Positions 11,681 through 24,902 are shown, counted from the stretch's first letter. The stretch is DNA of 64,000 bases from Bisporella sp. PMI_857 (GCA_021307315.1 JAJSPD010000018.1:372001-436000); one strand, 5' to 3'. Notes: generated by a model from the letters alone, not told the origin. A program made the numbers and translations.

Positions 11681-14600
11681 TCATACTAGCACCCACTCGC
11701 TTCCCCTCTTGATGAACTTGTCCAAAAGCAAAGCGATGTCTGCAAGAACGAAGCGGCAGATGTAGAATCCGAAGAACTCGGCGGCGTGGCGGGTACACAG
11801 CTCTAACCCGACCTGAGTTTTGTCAGCGTGCCGAAGTCCAGGGTCTTCTACTTGACGTGCGATTTGATCTAGATCAGTTGTTAGCAATTTTCAAGCGTAT
11901 AGCTATTACGTAGTAAACTTACCAAGGGCTTGCGCGGCATCAAAAAGTCTTGCCAGCGCACCCATATAGTTCGCATTAGGTCCGGAGTACTGTATTTGGC
12001 TGACATCCCTTTTGGTGAATCGCACTTTGGCCAGAGCTGTCGCCGTCATGGGCAGCGTACCCATTACTAATCCTTCCTTTGTTCCTTCAGCCGATGTTGC
12101 CTTATTTGAGTAGTTGTTTGCCAACCCTACTCCCGAGTTCTTTGTTCGTAATCGACGCCACGAGAAGGACGAAGACTTGCTTGACATGCTCCCTGATTTA
12201 CTCGTGTTCCCAGCGTCGGGCTCTCCTTGCGCGTCTCTGAACATCCCTCCAGACCCTTGAGCTCCGACTTCGTTCCCAAGCTTCTTAACTAGAACTGCCT
12301 GGACTTGGTCAAGAACACCTTCTAGAGCTTGCATCTCTTCTAAAACCGCATCGGCATCGAAGGTGTCCACTCGAGCAAGCTTTAAAAGTGCTGCAGTCAA
12401 GAAGTCGCAATTTGCGATCTTATCTTCAACATTCTTGATTTTGACACCCTTGACACGCCAAACGTCACGAGGCACGAAAAGCTTGGTGGAGAGATACCCA
12501 CCTCGGGGGTGTGCAATGGTCTGGTATAGAGCGCGCATAAGCCAGAATGGACGCAGCAAGACTTCAGTCGGACACGGTTCGAGAGGAATAGGTGCAGCTG
12601 TACCTAGAGGATTTGGGGATCCTGGTTCATCTGGGGAAGTTATATCACTGTCAAAGAGATAGAGCCCTCCAGTAGGTGCACCATTCATTTTATCCTTGAA
12701 CGCGGCTGCAATTGGCGTTGGAAGAGTTGGCATTGCCGGTAGCCGTCCATTGTTGTCTCTGCTTGCAAACTGCGAGCTCATTGGGGTGCCTGGTGACTTG
12801 TCAGATCCATCATCGAGATTAGACACAGACAAGTTTCGACTCTTGATTTTCTGCAAACTTGAAGAAGAAAAGTTCTGCTTCAGCCCTGTCCTTGAGGGAG
12901 CGCGACCAGGAGAACCTGATCGAGAAATTTGACCACTAGATTCGAGCTCATTTGTGAGTGTTTTGCTAAGGGTAGGTGTAGGAGGAGCTATGATCTCAGT
13001 GGGGCTTGGAGCGGGAAATGGGGATGATGTTTGACGAGCAGACATGGGCATGGGCGGCATGCTAGGCAGTCCCTGCAATTGCTGACGCATACGAGGGAGG
13101 CCAGCAGTTTTCGGTTGCACTGAATCGTTGCCGTTAGGTATTCGAGGCGGAGGCATGGAAGGAGGTTGAGTGAGAGGGCCTGTGGACGAGATGGGCTGAC
13201 TTGTCTCTATCTTCAGCTGCTTTGCATTTTGTCCAGAAAGCCTACGACTTCGTACTCCTTGCGGCATGGAAACTGGTGGCTGGGTTGGTGGATTTGGTGG
13301 TGGTGGAAGCGCTTGGGCAGGAGGTGGATGGGCCGGAGGTTGGTTCTTTGATAGTATGGGCATCTGAGGCAGGACGGAGGCTTCAGTGACTGTTGATAGT
13401 GTCGTACCTGCAGTTGTAGGGTTTGAGCCTATTGAACTATTCCATGTACGGCCAGAAAATCCACTGGAATCAGACTCTCGAGGCAGCGCAGATTTTGACT
13501 GTAAACCGAACTCGAAGTCATCCATTACGTAGCCTCTCGTCATTTCCTCCAGCATTCGTTCCTCTTCTTCGGACTCGTTTCCATCGTACGAGTCATCAAA
13601 GTTTTCCTGCTTTTGATAGAGCAACTGCCTCCTTTTCTCGGTTTCGAGAGCTTCTTGGATCGCGGCTTCACGTTCCGATTGGCGGACCCGTTCCTTTGCT
13701 AGTTCCACTCGACGTCTCACATTGGCGACAATCTCATCATCGTTCTCATAGTCATAATGGTTTGGTTCAGGGTCATCCATCGGCTCAAAACCGTCATCAT
13801 ATGCAGCTTCCACAGCAGCATCCAATGCAGCATCAAATTCAGCCTCTGTTGCGCCACTAGGAGCTCGAATATGTTTCCTCCTTACTCCCATAGACGACGT
13901 TCTCGAGTGGACTGAAGCTCTACTTGAGCCACCGGACTCATCAATAGTATCCAGCCAGGACATAGATTCGTTACTAGGAATTCTATTATGCCCTCTGCTG
14001 GAGACGGGGCGAGAAAAATTAGCAGTAGTTAGATCGGAGGACTGTTGCTTCTCATGAACTGCAACGCTATTACTAGACGGTCCGAGGGTCATTGGCGATT
14101 GCGGTCGACGTGGAGACAGAGGAGGCGGCATGTAAAGACTCTCCATTGGTGGAGCAAGCTTAATGTTATTGATCTCCAAAGTACGTTCCCGCATAGGGGA
14201 CTTCGAGTATGATCGTTCATAAGATGGCTCTTGCATGTTGCGAGATCTGAGCTGTCCTGTATCAAAGTTGGAAGCTAAAAGGGACTCCCGCCGGCGAGGC
14301 ACCTGTGATGAGGGCAACATTCGGCTTTGGGAAAACTCTTGAGGGCTATATTTTGCTTCATTGACGATCCTTGTAACAGTCGCCGTCTCGATTATAGCAG
14401 GCTCATCCTCTTCTTCAGTGAATTGTGTTCCACTAGTAACATAATTTCCACTCTCAGGCCGAGCAGGAAGAGCCTTGCCGCTGTCATCTCGGGAAATGGG
14501 AGTAATCTTCTTCAATTCGTTTATGCGACTAGTATAGGTATTACGCTGCCAAAGAGTTAGTGCTTGAGCATATGCCAAAACCAAACATGAACCTACAATT

Positions 14601-15622
14601 GCTTCTAACTTCCTCCGATCTTCATCGCCCGAGCTCCGTGCCATTACCTGCTGCAAGAGCGAACATGCTTCCGAATACGCTTGCGTCGCTCCCTCGAAGT
14701 TTTGCGCATTATCCAGGAGTACTGCCGTATTAGCCTTCTGAAGGGCTTTAGAAAGCATTGCTTTCTGCGAAGGTTGTTTCGAGTTTCGAGAAGATCCGCT
14801 GTCTTTCCCAGACTTGTTGCGAGAGTGACCTTTTGATAGCCCAGCTACTTTGTCTCCAGCTACTTTGTCTCCAGCTTCTTTTTTCAAATCCTCGCCATTC
14901 GACCCAATTGCTGATACAGGAGTGGGATCAACACTCTCAGACCTCGATCGAGATGGTTGTGAGAAGTCACGCGGAGTCGAGTCCCAAGTAGAGAAATAGT
15001 CCGGTACCGTTGTGCGTACAGCAGCCGAGAGTAGTCCAGCCGTGGAAGGGGAGCCAGTCAATGGTGAGGAGGAGGAGATATTGGCAGGAATTTGCAGATT
15101 CAAACTCGGCAGAGAGATGACTGGCGGAAGTGGACCGATAGAAGATTCGAAAGTTCGAATATTTGGTATTTGTCGTGCAGAACTGACAATCGTCTGTCGT
15201 GCAGGAGAGTTGCCAGTCGACGGCCGACTCTTTTGTAATCGTTTCGGCGAACCTCTCTCTTGTTCAGGAGAGCCAAAATTGAACGATACAGGGGCACCGA
15301 AGCTCATTCGTCTTGCAACTGAGCGCTGTGCAGAATTTGTTTCGCCCGATGAGCGCGACCAGCGATTTAGATTTCCTGTCCCTTCCGCACCTGTCTCTCG
15401 TCGCTTCTCAGGAGGTGTTACAAGGTGGGAGGTCGAGGGACTTTCGAAGCCATTGGGGGGTAATTGCGGTGTGGCTTGTCCCCGACTCCTGGATCGCGAT
15501 GAAGTGATCGAAGGAGGCCGCTGAAGAGTGGCAACCGAGGTGGTACTCTTGTTGCTGATTGTTGACGAATTGCTCGCGAATGCGTATTGTGTTGACTTCT
15601 CCTCAGGGGAAAAAGGGATCAT
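11681..15622 (-). CDS. large MIT-domain protein
   Basis: 1295 aa in two exons, 15622-11923 and 11868-11681. Extending past the single long frame through the GTAAGT...TAG intron adds 62 residues ending FIKRGSEWVLV. Residues about 1-285 are a disordered Ser/Pro/Arg-rich stretch. Residues about 287-372 form a microtubule-interacting-and-transport three-helix domain (KALQKANTAVLLDNAQNFEGA, then YSEACSLLQQVM). The middle holds an acidic and coiled segment near EEEERMLEEM, then polyproline tracts. The last 250 residues are a conserved globular part with FWLMRALYQTIAHPRGGYLS and KLARVDTFDADAVLEEMQ. MIT domains usually bind ESCRT-III tails or microtubules, so a trafficking role is inferred. Exact orthology to a named gene is not established. 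Confidence 0.85.
14842..14871 (-). repeat. 15-bp in-frame tandem duplication
   Basis: Two perfect copies of a 15-bp unit lie side by side (14842-14856 and 14857-14871) inside the MIT-domain gene. They encode the repeated peptide in GDKVAGDKVAG, just before the MIT domain. The reading frame is kept. It looks like a recent slippage event in a disordered linker. Confidence 0.8.
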
Positions 15623-18600
15623 CGTCGAGTAGGACCCTAGGGTGGCTGCCCAAGTTTACCTATCACACTAGTCGACCCCTGCTTGTCCCGCCGAATGCTT
15701 TCGCATAAAGTAAATTGTAGCAAGTCCCGTCCCACGAATACTTGGAGCCCTGTTACCCGAAGGAATAAGTCAGAAGAGCCTCAATCGCTACTTCTGGCAG
15801 AATGTGCTGAGGCGTCGAGTTGCGTGGACTAAGGTAAATTCCTGTAACAAAAAGTCCCATCAGTACTGCTTGGTATCCTCCAGCGGGGGCCAAGAGACAT
15901 AAAATTGCAAAACGCCAACGGGCTACGAGGACGATAGAAGGGTAGAGGGGCGCGTGCAACATACGATTAAAGTGCAAAACGGCATGCATTTGAATCGTTA
16001 ACCTGGAGCAAGATGTGGTAGCGCGATAACAATACTGGTGGGTTTTTCTTCGTGAGGTGGTTCAGTAGGAAGCTGTGCGCTTTCCTGGTACACAACCCTA
16101 GCAATCATTCAAGATGTCGGTATCGTCTCGTATATTCTTTTATATCCCTCAACGGTGCGGCCTATGCTTGCAGATATCGGCTCTTCGTACAAACTAGTGC
16201 AGTGTTGATCTGAATAGAATTGGTGCTAGAAAGCAAAGAGGACACACCGGTCTGGTGGTACCTCAATCGCCTGTGTTCTCCCTGGACTTCGGATCTAGGC
16301 AGGTTCCGTCCCTTGGATATCAAATCTGGGGGTCGGGGGGGCATTCGATGGGATGCGCAGAGCGTGTCTTGCTCCTGTAGAATTGGGAGAAGGACGACAA
16401 CGACGACGATGACGATGAGTTGTCCTTAGTAGGAGAAGTAGCCTGCAATAGTCTGGCCCCCCTATGGGAAAAAAAGAGCAAAGAGGACGATGTGCAGCTC
16501 AACAGGTGCTGATGGTGGCTCGAGGGTGGCTTTTACAGGGGTTCCTAAAAGAGACGATCTGCAACTGGTATCACACGCTGACGGAAACTCATGAGGAGGA
16601 CGTGTGCGAGCTGCGAGTTTGCGAGTACGCATACATGCCAACTCTTCCTATATGACTATGACTTCACAAAGCCCAAGGTTGGGGTATAGAGATAGAGAGA
16701 GAGAGAGAGAGAAGGGAGGGTTAAATATATCACTCTGAGGATCCCTTCCATCTCTCTCTCTATCTTCTTACATCTCAAGCTACAGGATCTACCATACTAT
16801 ACTTGTACTGTATTGTACTGTACTATTTTATTTCCTCCCCCTAAACCCCACCATCAAGACTTAACGGCGCCAAAATCCATCTCCATATTTAACATCAGCC
16901 TATCCAGTCCCTGCTCACGCGTGGCCTCCAGTAGATCCACTATCACCAAAACATACAAGTTTTGTAAACTTAGTAGGAGCCCTGAGCGCGTCTACCATCC
17001 ACAATGGCGATAGGCCTCAACTAGCACTGCGTTCGTTTCTATCAAGACAATGAGCTTCTATATGGCGTTCCGGCAGTTGTCGCATGGTCTCGACCACCAC
17101 ATGCATGCCTAGCAAGCTCCGGAGAAGTTTAAGAAACAAATAATGTTTCTCCAAGCCCCATGATTCGCACCATAGGACAAACATGTGGCCCAATTGCCCG
17201 TTGAAACAGACGGCTTAATATCATATCATATACGTTATACCTCCCAATCCATTCATAATATCTGCAGGGCGAGTATTACTTTTTTCGCCCAGTTCTACCA
17301 CTTATCGGGTTGCCTGTACGTACGGAAAGCAGGTACTGCAACGCTCCCGCAAGTGCAGGCGTCAGAGCGTCTCTGAGAGGCTCTCTCGTCCTCGGTGCCT
17401 GGGACGGGTGGGAAATCTTACATCTGCAGAGGTGCCTTGCATATCCGCCAACCCAAGAATATCGTCGTGTGAAAAATAAGCTGCAACCCTTAACGGCCTT
17501 GCGGTGCCGCTCACCACTATTATAGGGAAAAAAAAAAAGGCCCCCCCTTCCCCCCTTGATGAGTGTGTATCTACACCGCTGCTGATTACTTGAGATTCTG
17601 GATGAACGTCTAAGGGGGTGCGCGTCGTACTCATTTTCGGAGAAAAAAAAAAACTTGGTGACATTCAAGCGCTCAGGGCAATTGCCTAGTCACACCCTCA
17701 GTCTCATCTGATTGTGACTGACTTCATGAGCTTGCACGATGCCATCTGCCCACATCTCACCCCTAGAGCTTCCAACGACTGTATGATCACCGTCGCTTGA
17801 AAGCTTGAGAATGCTCCGAATTCTCGTGGTTGATGGTTTTTCAGGGGATATGGCTGTCGCACAAGGAGATCCCCAAGCAGATGTGAAACGTGCCTGTTAC
17901 CAAACGTCACAGCGCGCTCCCAACATCACGGGATCTTGCAAGTGCCAAACATGTTTGATGTTGAACATCATCTCGCGGATGCAGACCTACCGACGGGTCA
18001 TTGCGAATATACTGTATTTGAGAAACGCTAGTCTGAGAAACTGCCCGTACGTGGTTTGACGCAATAGGCTGTCTTCGAAGCATCTATACAGCCGAGTGTA
18101 CAAAGTACACAATCAGCCGCTCATTTATTCAATTCACCATTTTCGGACTCAGTCTGAAGGAAAGTTAATATTTCTTGGTATTCTTTACAAGGCACTCAAC
18201 GGTGGTTTCATCCAGAAAGATCTGATGGAGGCCCGTCAATGCCTATTGTCAAGTTGCAATATCAGACAATGGGAGCAGGCCGCCATCGTGGCTAACGCAT
18301 CCTTCCCCTTAAACAACATCAGCCTGTATCTGCCACTTTATTCTAGACAATTTCAATAGCACGGATTGGCAAATTCCTTCTAGCAGATTTCTGTTGCTGC
18401 TGCGGCAGCAGTTCCGCGATTTGAGTATTTGAGACATCTCGCCGTGAGAAGGTGTTCAAGCTACATTACTCGCGACTCGAGAGCCGCTACGTTCCCCTGA
18501 GTCTGTGGCCCGATAAGCATGACTGCCCAGACGGTCTTGATTACAGTAGAGCATGGACTCTCAAAATGGTTGCCGCACCGCAAGGGGGCAGTATCTTCTC

Positions 18601-19042
18601 CCAGGCTCTGGCACGTTGAATTATCATAGCGAAGCTATGCGGCTGGGGATCTGGAGGCTTGGATCTAGCATTCTCTCTTCATCTGAAGGATCTCTTTAGA
18701 AAGATCGGCACGCTGTGCTTGGAATGGCATGAACGCACAAAGTCCCACTCTTCTGGCCTGAACTCAAAATTCTAACTGCCATGCAAGTCTCTTTTTCATG
18801 CATGTAACTCTGGTGTTAAGCGAGGTGTTGATAATGTATACTGATATAGATCTGAGGAAACATATTATGGAGACTGCGGTTTCTAGAAGTCAAGCTCGGT
18901 CTACCAGAGAACCTAATATGATAGGGTGCAATGAGCGCTGTTGTGCAATTTCATCATGATTCTATACTATATTGCAACGTTAAGAGTGGGTATGGCCTGT
19001 GCCTATCCTTTCCCCCAGATAAAATACAAATACACTGCTTGA
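15623..19042. other. long gene-free interval
   Basis: 3.4 kb between the start of the MIT-domain gene and the stop of the acyltransferase gene. All open frames are under 135 codons, overlap each other on both strands and show no family signal. It holds a purine/pyrimidine microsatellite pair at about 16.7 kb and homopolymer runs (A runs at 17527-17538 and 17643-17653, with a C run at 17541-17547). I see no tRNA, rRNA or transposon ends. It may contain long regulatory or untranslated sequence. Confidence 0.45.
16688..16766. repeat. (GA)n and (TC)n microsatellites in inverted arrangement
   Basis: A (GA)n run at about 16694-16713 is followed about 40 bp later by a (TC)n run at 16751-16761. The flanks are also complementary (GATAGAGAG... 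and ...CTCTATC), so the two arms could fold into a hairpin. Confidence 0.75.
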
Positions 19043-21709
19043 TCAAATGATCAAGTAAAGACTACAAAGCAAGCTTGGACCCGTAAAGATGCCGATCCAG
19101 AATATCAGATTTCCCAGCGTCGCTCGACCTTTTAACCAGCGAGATCGACTTAGTTGGACGAGTGGGAGCTGCATCTACAATCTTGTCAGCATTTGTGTCC
19201 TTTCATCACTAGCACTAGGCAAAGGGTTAGAAACATACCATTTGCAAAAGCAACAGGTAGCCCCGTAATTTCTTGAAAAGACACCACATTACTAACTCAT
19301 GCGCACATGCGCTCAGAAAGAACGTGATGAGCGTAGCCACATTTTTATTCACTCTCATGCTTGAGATAGAACTGTGGTAGACGTGGCGGAGGAGGAAGTT
19401 GTGGACAGGTCGGTTCCAGTCGCGAGCGAACTGGTCCCATGAGACACTGTTCCACCAGTCTAGAAAATCGCTGTTAGTTTCCTGGTTCTGATAGCATGTT
19501 TAGGATAGAAATCGTGGTTCCAACGTAATCTACTCTGAAGACATGCTGAATGAGTACATAAGCGTCTTGAGAGTAAATTACTCGTAAAGCTTTCTGAGAT
19601 AAGGGAGCCTGCTCCGACAAGCTGACTGACCTGCGTAAAAACCGCGATCGGCGAAGTAGGTTAGTTCGGCGAGCAGGTTGAGGATGCATTCCCAGATTAT
19701 GTACCAGGACTATGCTTTGTTAGTTTGGCGGGCAATGGGTAAGGGAAGAATGGGGAGGTACCATCATGTATTCCATCATGAATGGAAAAATGAGGTCACT
19801 GAGTATCCAAGGGAATTCTTCGAGGCGTTGGGAGAATGTGAAGCCTGTTGTTTTCATATCGATTGTTCGGACGACGACAGGGTAGCTGAGGTGTGTTAGT
19901 ATAGTGTAGTAGATCTGGTTGCTAAGGGATTGGACATCTACTTACATGAATGACTGGGAAACCATGTTCATAATGCCCAGAATGCCAACAATAGCAACCG
20001 ATTTTTCAGCTACATAATACCAATTGATAGCATCTGATCTCGGATACTCGAGCTCGTAGACGAGTGTTGGCAATACAATATATTCGTAGTGATTTGCAAT
20101 CGTTAAGCTACGGTTTTCCAAGTAAGCATACACCTCCATAGTCTCTCGGAATTTGGGATATTCGACATACTTGGTAGGATATAGGTTAGCCTCTTCTGTG
20201 CACTTCCCTCTGAGATCTACCGCCAATGCATCAATTTCCCACTTGATAATGCGCTCAAACATTTGAATGGTCTCAAGATCAAGAGGATGACCTGATTCAA
20301 GTGCAGATGCCACTTTTGCAATGTTTGAAGCCCCTGTGTCGAACGACTTACGTCTTTCCCGGCGACGCTGATTCATGTCCATGGTGGTTGGTTCGTGATC
20401 CAAATAAGATGTTGAGAGCGGCTCAATCTTTGGTGTCATAGCGGAAGGTTCATCAGCTGGAGAAATGTTATCGAGTTGCTTGAGTTTGCGTTTCAAGACC
20501 TCTCGCATCTTGTATTCTTCTGATAGGTGGCCATTATCTAAACAATGATTAAACTTCATCCGTGAAAATAGTGATCTCCTTGACTTACAAAAGGCATAGC
20601 TGTGTTGCTTCATGAGCATTACTAGGCCATGTAGAACGAAGAACACGGTATGGGTCCAGGGCCATTCTCGAAATAAAGTCCACTCGATGAACGCGAATAC
20701 GTAGAAGAGCTCCCACACCTGGGATATTTTAGCTAACGCTTATCAAACCACGGACTAGCATAATTATCCTTTTTTAGAAAACACAAACATACGCTCTGAA
20801 TGATCCAACCTTCTTTGTTCCAGCTGATGATTCCGCGAAAGATGAGCTTTTGTAGGAGCCACCCGAAACCAGTGGCTGCACACAAGGCTCCATCAGAAAG
20901 TGCAAGAACAATTAGATCACGGGACATTAATCCCATAATCTCATTTGTGCCTAGGATGTTACCATGCTGGCGCCAGTTCTCGGCTGCGGTTCGCAGCATA
21001 TAGAGAGCGGTTCCAAGCCAAAACAAAGTGAAGAATCCGTGAAATGGTGAGTCCGCACTCTCAGCGTTCTGTCTATCGAAGGCGGTAAACCGCCTGGTAA
21101 ACACCAAATCTCTGAATTTGTGCCGTCGTTTCGCCGCAGCGGGATCTTTTTCCTGTAAATATTTAGCAACACACCATGGATACACACTCAAGATATGCAT
21201 ACCCTTTCGATTCCCATCTTTAATATCTCCTTCAAGGCTTCATCATCCGCAGTCAAAATATACTTCCCATGCTCCTCTGACTTGTTCAAGGTAATTGGTA
21301 TGCCCTTCAACCGTAACGACTTAGGTCTAGAGCTGGAGGGAACCTTGACCTCTTCATACGTCGGCTGCCCATTCACAGCCTCAGGCGTACTCAGACCATC
21401 GCCATGTATAAATCCGCCGCCCTTTCCATCTTGCATAATCGTCAATGGATCATGCCTTAAGGAGTCATAGTCCTCCTCACTCACGTCTTCCGACGAGTCA
21501 TACGAGCTCCCGCTCTGACTCCCATTTGTGACCGCTTGTAATGCAGCTTTTAAGGACCTCGGCTGTTGTAATGCCGCAGACCTCGAATGCGTAGTCTCTT
21601 CCTTCAGTTTCACGGTGCCGTCCGCACGCAATTGTCCTTTTAATTGAGGGGCTTTCTCTAATGACTCTGTGGTCTGATGCACCTTGATTGGCGCAGATAG
21701 GCGTGCCAT
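19043..21709 (-). CDS. sterol O-acyltransferase (ACAT/ARE type)
   Basis: Endoplasmic-reticulum enzyme of the MBOAT superfamily that esterifies sterols with fatty acyl-CoA for storage in lipid droplets. The model has eight exons: 21709-21203, 21152-20793, 20718-20589, 20537-19946, 19885-19762, 19709-19631, 19459-19239 and 19174-19043, giving 714 aa. All phases close. The cytosolic N-terminus is about 190 residues and Ser-rich. Membrane segments begin near FHGFFTLFWLGTALYML. The hallmark FYADWWNS (FYxDWWN acyl-CoA motif) is created across the exon 6-7 junction. The catalytic His lies in SACAHELVMW. The protein ends GPSLLCSLYLII. Compared with yeast ARE1/ARE2 the fold is complete. Fungal ascomycetes usually have one or two such genes; I cannot tell which paralog this is. 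Confidence 0.92.
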
Positions 21710-22675
21710 CTAGCCTCGATCTATATTCCGCTTCCTAGCGTTCAATCGAAGTATTCAATGCGCCGTGCTCCTTGTGAACTCAATCGTATTACCTGCCTTT
21801 ATCTTCGGTGCCTCAAAGCAGTCTGAAGAGGAGTAATTGTGCTCGTCTGTTTCTCTGTGGTGAATCAAATAGTCAGCATGTTATCTTTCTGCTGTAAGTT
21901 CCAATCTGCTGTACATGGTTATACCTGCGAGCAATACGGAATTTCAACAAAGCGTAAGAGTTATAAAGCATCGATCAACACTCACGCTTCAAAAATGAGG
22001 GTCAATGGCGTTTATATCACCAGTATGTACTGTACTTTAGGATGACGGCGCGCACGAAAAGCTCGGGTTTCTCGGAGTCGAGGTTAGCTGACTAGGGGAA
22101 CAAAACAGTCAAGCAAGAGCAAAATGGTTCAACACATGACAAATTCAAACGGTGCCTGACTCTCTATGTATAGCTTACTTACCTAGGTTCTTCGGCAGTA
22201 CAATATTGCACGAGACAGCCCTACGTAAGGTGCGTTTTCTATACTTCCAAACTATGGACTATTACCAAGAAGACAGATGTCCATCGCGTCTGTTTGGGCT
22301 TGTGTTTTACCCGTGGTCTCCGTTTTGACCATCTTTAGAAGTCTGTTAGCATGCTTTGGACACTAATCGAGAACTACTGCTGCAGTACAGTATCTCGATC
22401 TGCTCAAAACTATTCTCAAATGTCCAACGGGCTTTTTACAGGTCATAGAAGCTACGTCATAGGTCTTGTAAAAAGATCTGCCCAGCGTCTGGGCGGATCC
22501 CCACATTTTTGTCTTGCCGCCGAGTGCCGATGCAAGAGGCGACCCGCGAGTTCAAATGACATACGGCTCGGAGGATGTGTTGTCTCCGAGTCACGGGCAG
22601 GAAGATGAAGATGAGAAATCACAGAAAGAAGTAGAAGACTGTGGATGTTGCAAAACTTTTATATTCCGTCCCGCA
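21710..22675. other. intergenic, upstream of acyltransferase
   Basis: 966 bp between two minus-strand genes. Only short open frames such as 22351-22608 (plus) occur, without recognisable content. No repeat or RNA gene noticed. Confidence 0.5.
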
Positions 22676-23867
22676 TTAAGCTATGAGAAAACCAGCACCT
22701 AGCAGACTTGTCCAAGTATCTCCCATGTTCAACGCAATGTCGCCAGCGGTCCTCCCCTGACCATCCTGGAATTTCCTGATATCTGGACCTTGTGTAGCGT
22801 TCCTTCCAGCATTCATAGTTTGAGCGGCTTGTATGACCTCCTCCGGAAAGGCATGTTCAGGAATATCAGCACCTAACCACAGAAGGACCCAAACAATTTC
22901 TTTTTGCTGCTTCTCCACAGCAACATGCAATCCGGTTTTCATACTATCCAATGGATCCTGATATCTCAAAATGTCACTAGGCGACATGTCGCCCTCATCG
23001 GAATCTTCTTCGATAGCTTGTAGAAGCTCAACGATACCGGCACCATCTCCTTCAGCGCACATGGTGAGGTAGGCTCGAGCAGGTCTTGCCGTGGGGTTCG
23101 CATCTAGATATGCCTCTTCGGTGATTAGTGGAGCGATGTCAAGGTTCTCTTGAACGCCACCTTCGTTGTGGTACCTTGTCAGGACTTGACCGCTCGCTGA
23201 TGTAATGGACATGTTGCATGATGGGCAGGTATGTGATGTCGCGATCTGGCGGGATTCGTCGAGTAGACATTGCCTAGAGATTAACCATCAGTATGAAGTA
23301 GAATAGGAAACGAGAATTCAATGAAATATACAGATATTATAATAACATTATAACGAGAGATACATGTTGGCTGCATGCGAGCAATTCAAAGATTTGCTAC
23401 TTTTGCAAATGAGAATCCTGACAAGCAAGCTTGTTGATTCCTGTTCCAGTATCGCTTAATGCTACTCTTCACAGTGACAGAAACAACTCTTAGTGCTCGA
23501 AAATAGAAACCGTGTGCGTGGGTGAGACTCAATCCAACGCAAGAGAGCTTCGTGAGTTCTCCATGAACGACAAAATACAGCATATTGGCCAAAATTTTCA
23601 GCCCTCTGAAATAGAATAAACATGCTCTGAGATTGAAAACTTAGAAAAATAACGAGCAATTCGACCTACCAATGGAAGTGGCATCCGCAGCTTAGAAGTA
23701 GATCATCTGGGACACTTGAAGCAGAGCCACCTGCTGCTGATGAGGTAGCTTCATTGAAACTGCTGACACGGTTAACTTGTGTTTTCGTGAAAAGGGTTGA
23801 GCTTGTATTACTCCTCTGGATCAAGCTCAATGATTAGCTCTTGAGAGCAGACTTTGCAGGTTGCCAT
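22676..23867 (-). CDS. small RING-finger protein with ankyrin-like C-terminus
   Basis: 248 aa from three exons: 23867-23812, 23762-23670 and 23273-22676. The single long frame covers only the C-terminal part; the upstream exons were found by matching phases. Assembled, the N-terminus gives zinc ligands C4, C7, C45, C47, H50, C53, C67 and C70 (CKVC, then SCGCHFHWQCLL, then CPSC). This is a RING-type pattern with Cys at the fourth ligand position, as in C4HC3 RING variants. The C-terminal half has short ankyrin-like segments (TGLHVAVEKQQKEIVWVLLWLGADI and a later GRTAGDIALNMG). A ubiquitin E3 ligase role is plausible from the RING alone. The 396-nt intron inside the RING is unusually long for this genome. 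Start at 23867 is the first ATG giving CKVC. Confidence 0.75.
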
Positions 23868-24431
23868 TTATATTATAAATTTTCAATGTTGAAGCTAGGG
23901 TCGAAATAGAGGCGAAGGAAGGGGGAACAAGAAAAGTTTGGCGAGGTTTTTTCCTTAGGTTTTCGGGGTGAGCAGAAAAAAACAAAGCAGCCCGGAAGCC
24001 CTTGTCACAAGAATATGACTTTCTTATGTAGTTATTGATGACCTTTGCTCCTTGATAAAATTCATTCACGTCAGCGAAGAGGGAAAAATCACGGGCTGCA
24101 CGACCAAAAATGGGAGTTCAGGGCATAGAGTCTATTTCTAAATGTAGTTCTCTACAATTACCAACATTAGCACCGAATCTACTGGGCAAGCATCTAAAGC
24201 TGAAGTAGGGAACAGTTGATCTTCGCTATCCGAGTGAGTCCTTGCATTTATAGAGAGTGCGTCACATGCCGAACTTCTCAAAGAAGATGGCGGGTTTGAT
24301 ATTTGGTCTCTCCAGCGGATCTGATGACCTGGGCATTTAGAGCATTAAGACAGTGGATATTGCTTGGCGGCTCAAACCCATATCAGATCTTCTGGAAGCA
24401 ATCGTCTTCCAAAGACTTATTAAGCAAAATT
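23868..24431. other. intergenic
   Basis: 564 bp between the RING gene start and the thioesterase stop, both minus strand. An 80-codon frame at 23827-24069 (minus) overlaps the RING first exon in another frame and is a shadow. Nothing else seen. Confidence 0.5.
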
Positions 24432-24902
24432 TCAGGGCTTGACGCTTGAAGCTTGAGAGATATATTTTGTGTGAGAAGCCGTGGCCACCAATGGCCCTGG
24501 CCGCCCCTCTATCAATTTATAGATCCGGATTGTCGTGAAAGCAATACTCCTGCCTACTTTGTTTGCTTTTGCTTCAACCTCAATCGTGTCCCCAACTTGT
24601 GCGCCTCCAATGTACGTAACATGAATGTCGATGCTTGCACCAGTCTTCTCGAGGCCATGAGTTGCAATGACCAACCCACCGCTCCAATCCACGATTGTAG
24701 CACTAACTGACCCGTGAATCGTGCCTCTTGAGTTCACATGGTTTTTTTCGAGCAGGATATTTGCTATCACGGTTCCTTTTGTTGCAGACACAATCGTCGC
24801 AGAAGATAATCCGAGGAAATCGTAGATAGGGCTGTTTCCTTGCATCCGCTCTGCTACTCCTTTAACATGCTCTAGTTCCGATGCGCCTTCTGTGCCTTCC
24901 AT
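24432..24902 (-). CDS. hotdog-fold acyl-CoA thioesterase family protein
   Basis: 156 aa, a single exon. The sequence matches the 4HBT/PaaI-like group close to human ACOT13: NSRGTIHGSVSATIVDWSGG at about 57-76 contains the conserved HG pair (H63, G64) and the Asp D72 used for catalysis in this family, and IDIHVTYIGGAQVGDTIEVEA is the second conserved strand pair. The enzyme would hydrolyse acyl-CoA thioesters; chain-length preference is unknown. Length agrees with family members (140-170 aa). It is divergently arranged with fimbrin, 564 bp apart. No targeting peptide is obvious, so cytosol or mitochondrion cannot be decided. Confidence 0.88.
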   Translation of the reverse strand: MEGTEGASELEHVKGVAERMQGNSPIYDFLGLSSATIVSATKGTVIANILLEKNHVNSRGTIHGSVSATIVDWSGGLVIATHGLEKTGASIDIHVTYIGGAQVGDTIEVEAKANKVGRSIAFTTIRIYKLIEGRPGPLVATASHTKYISQASSVKP

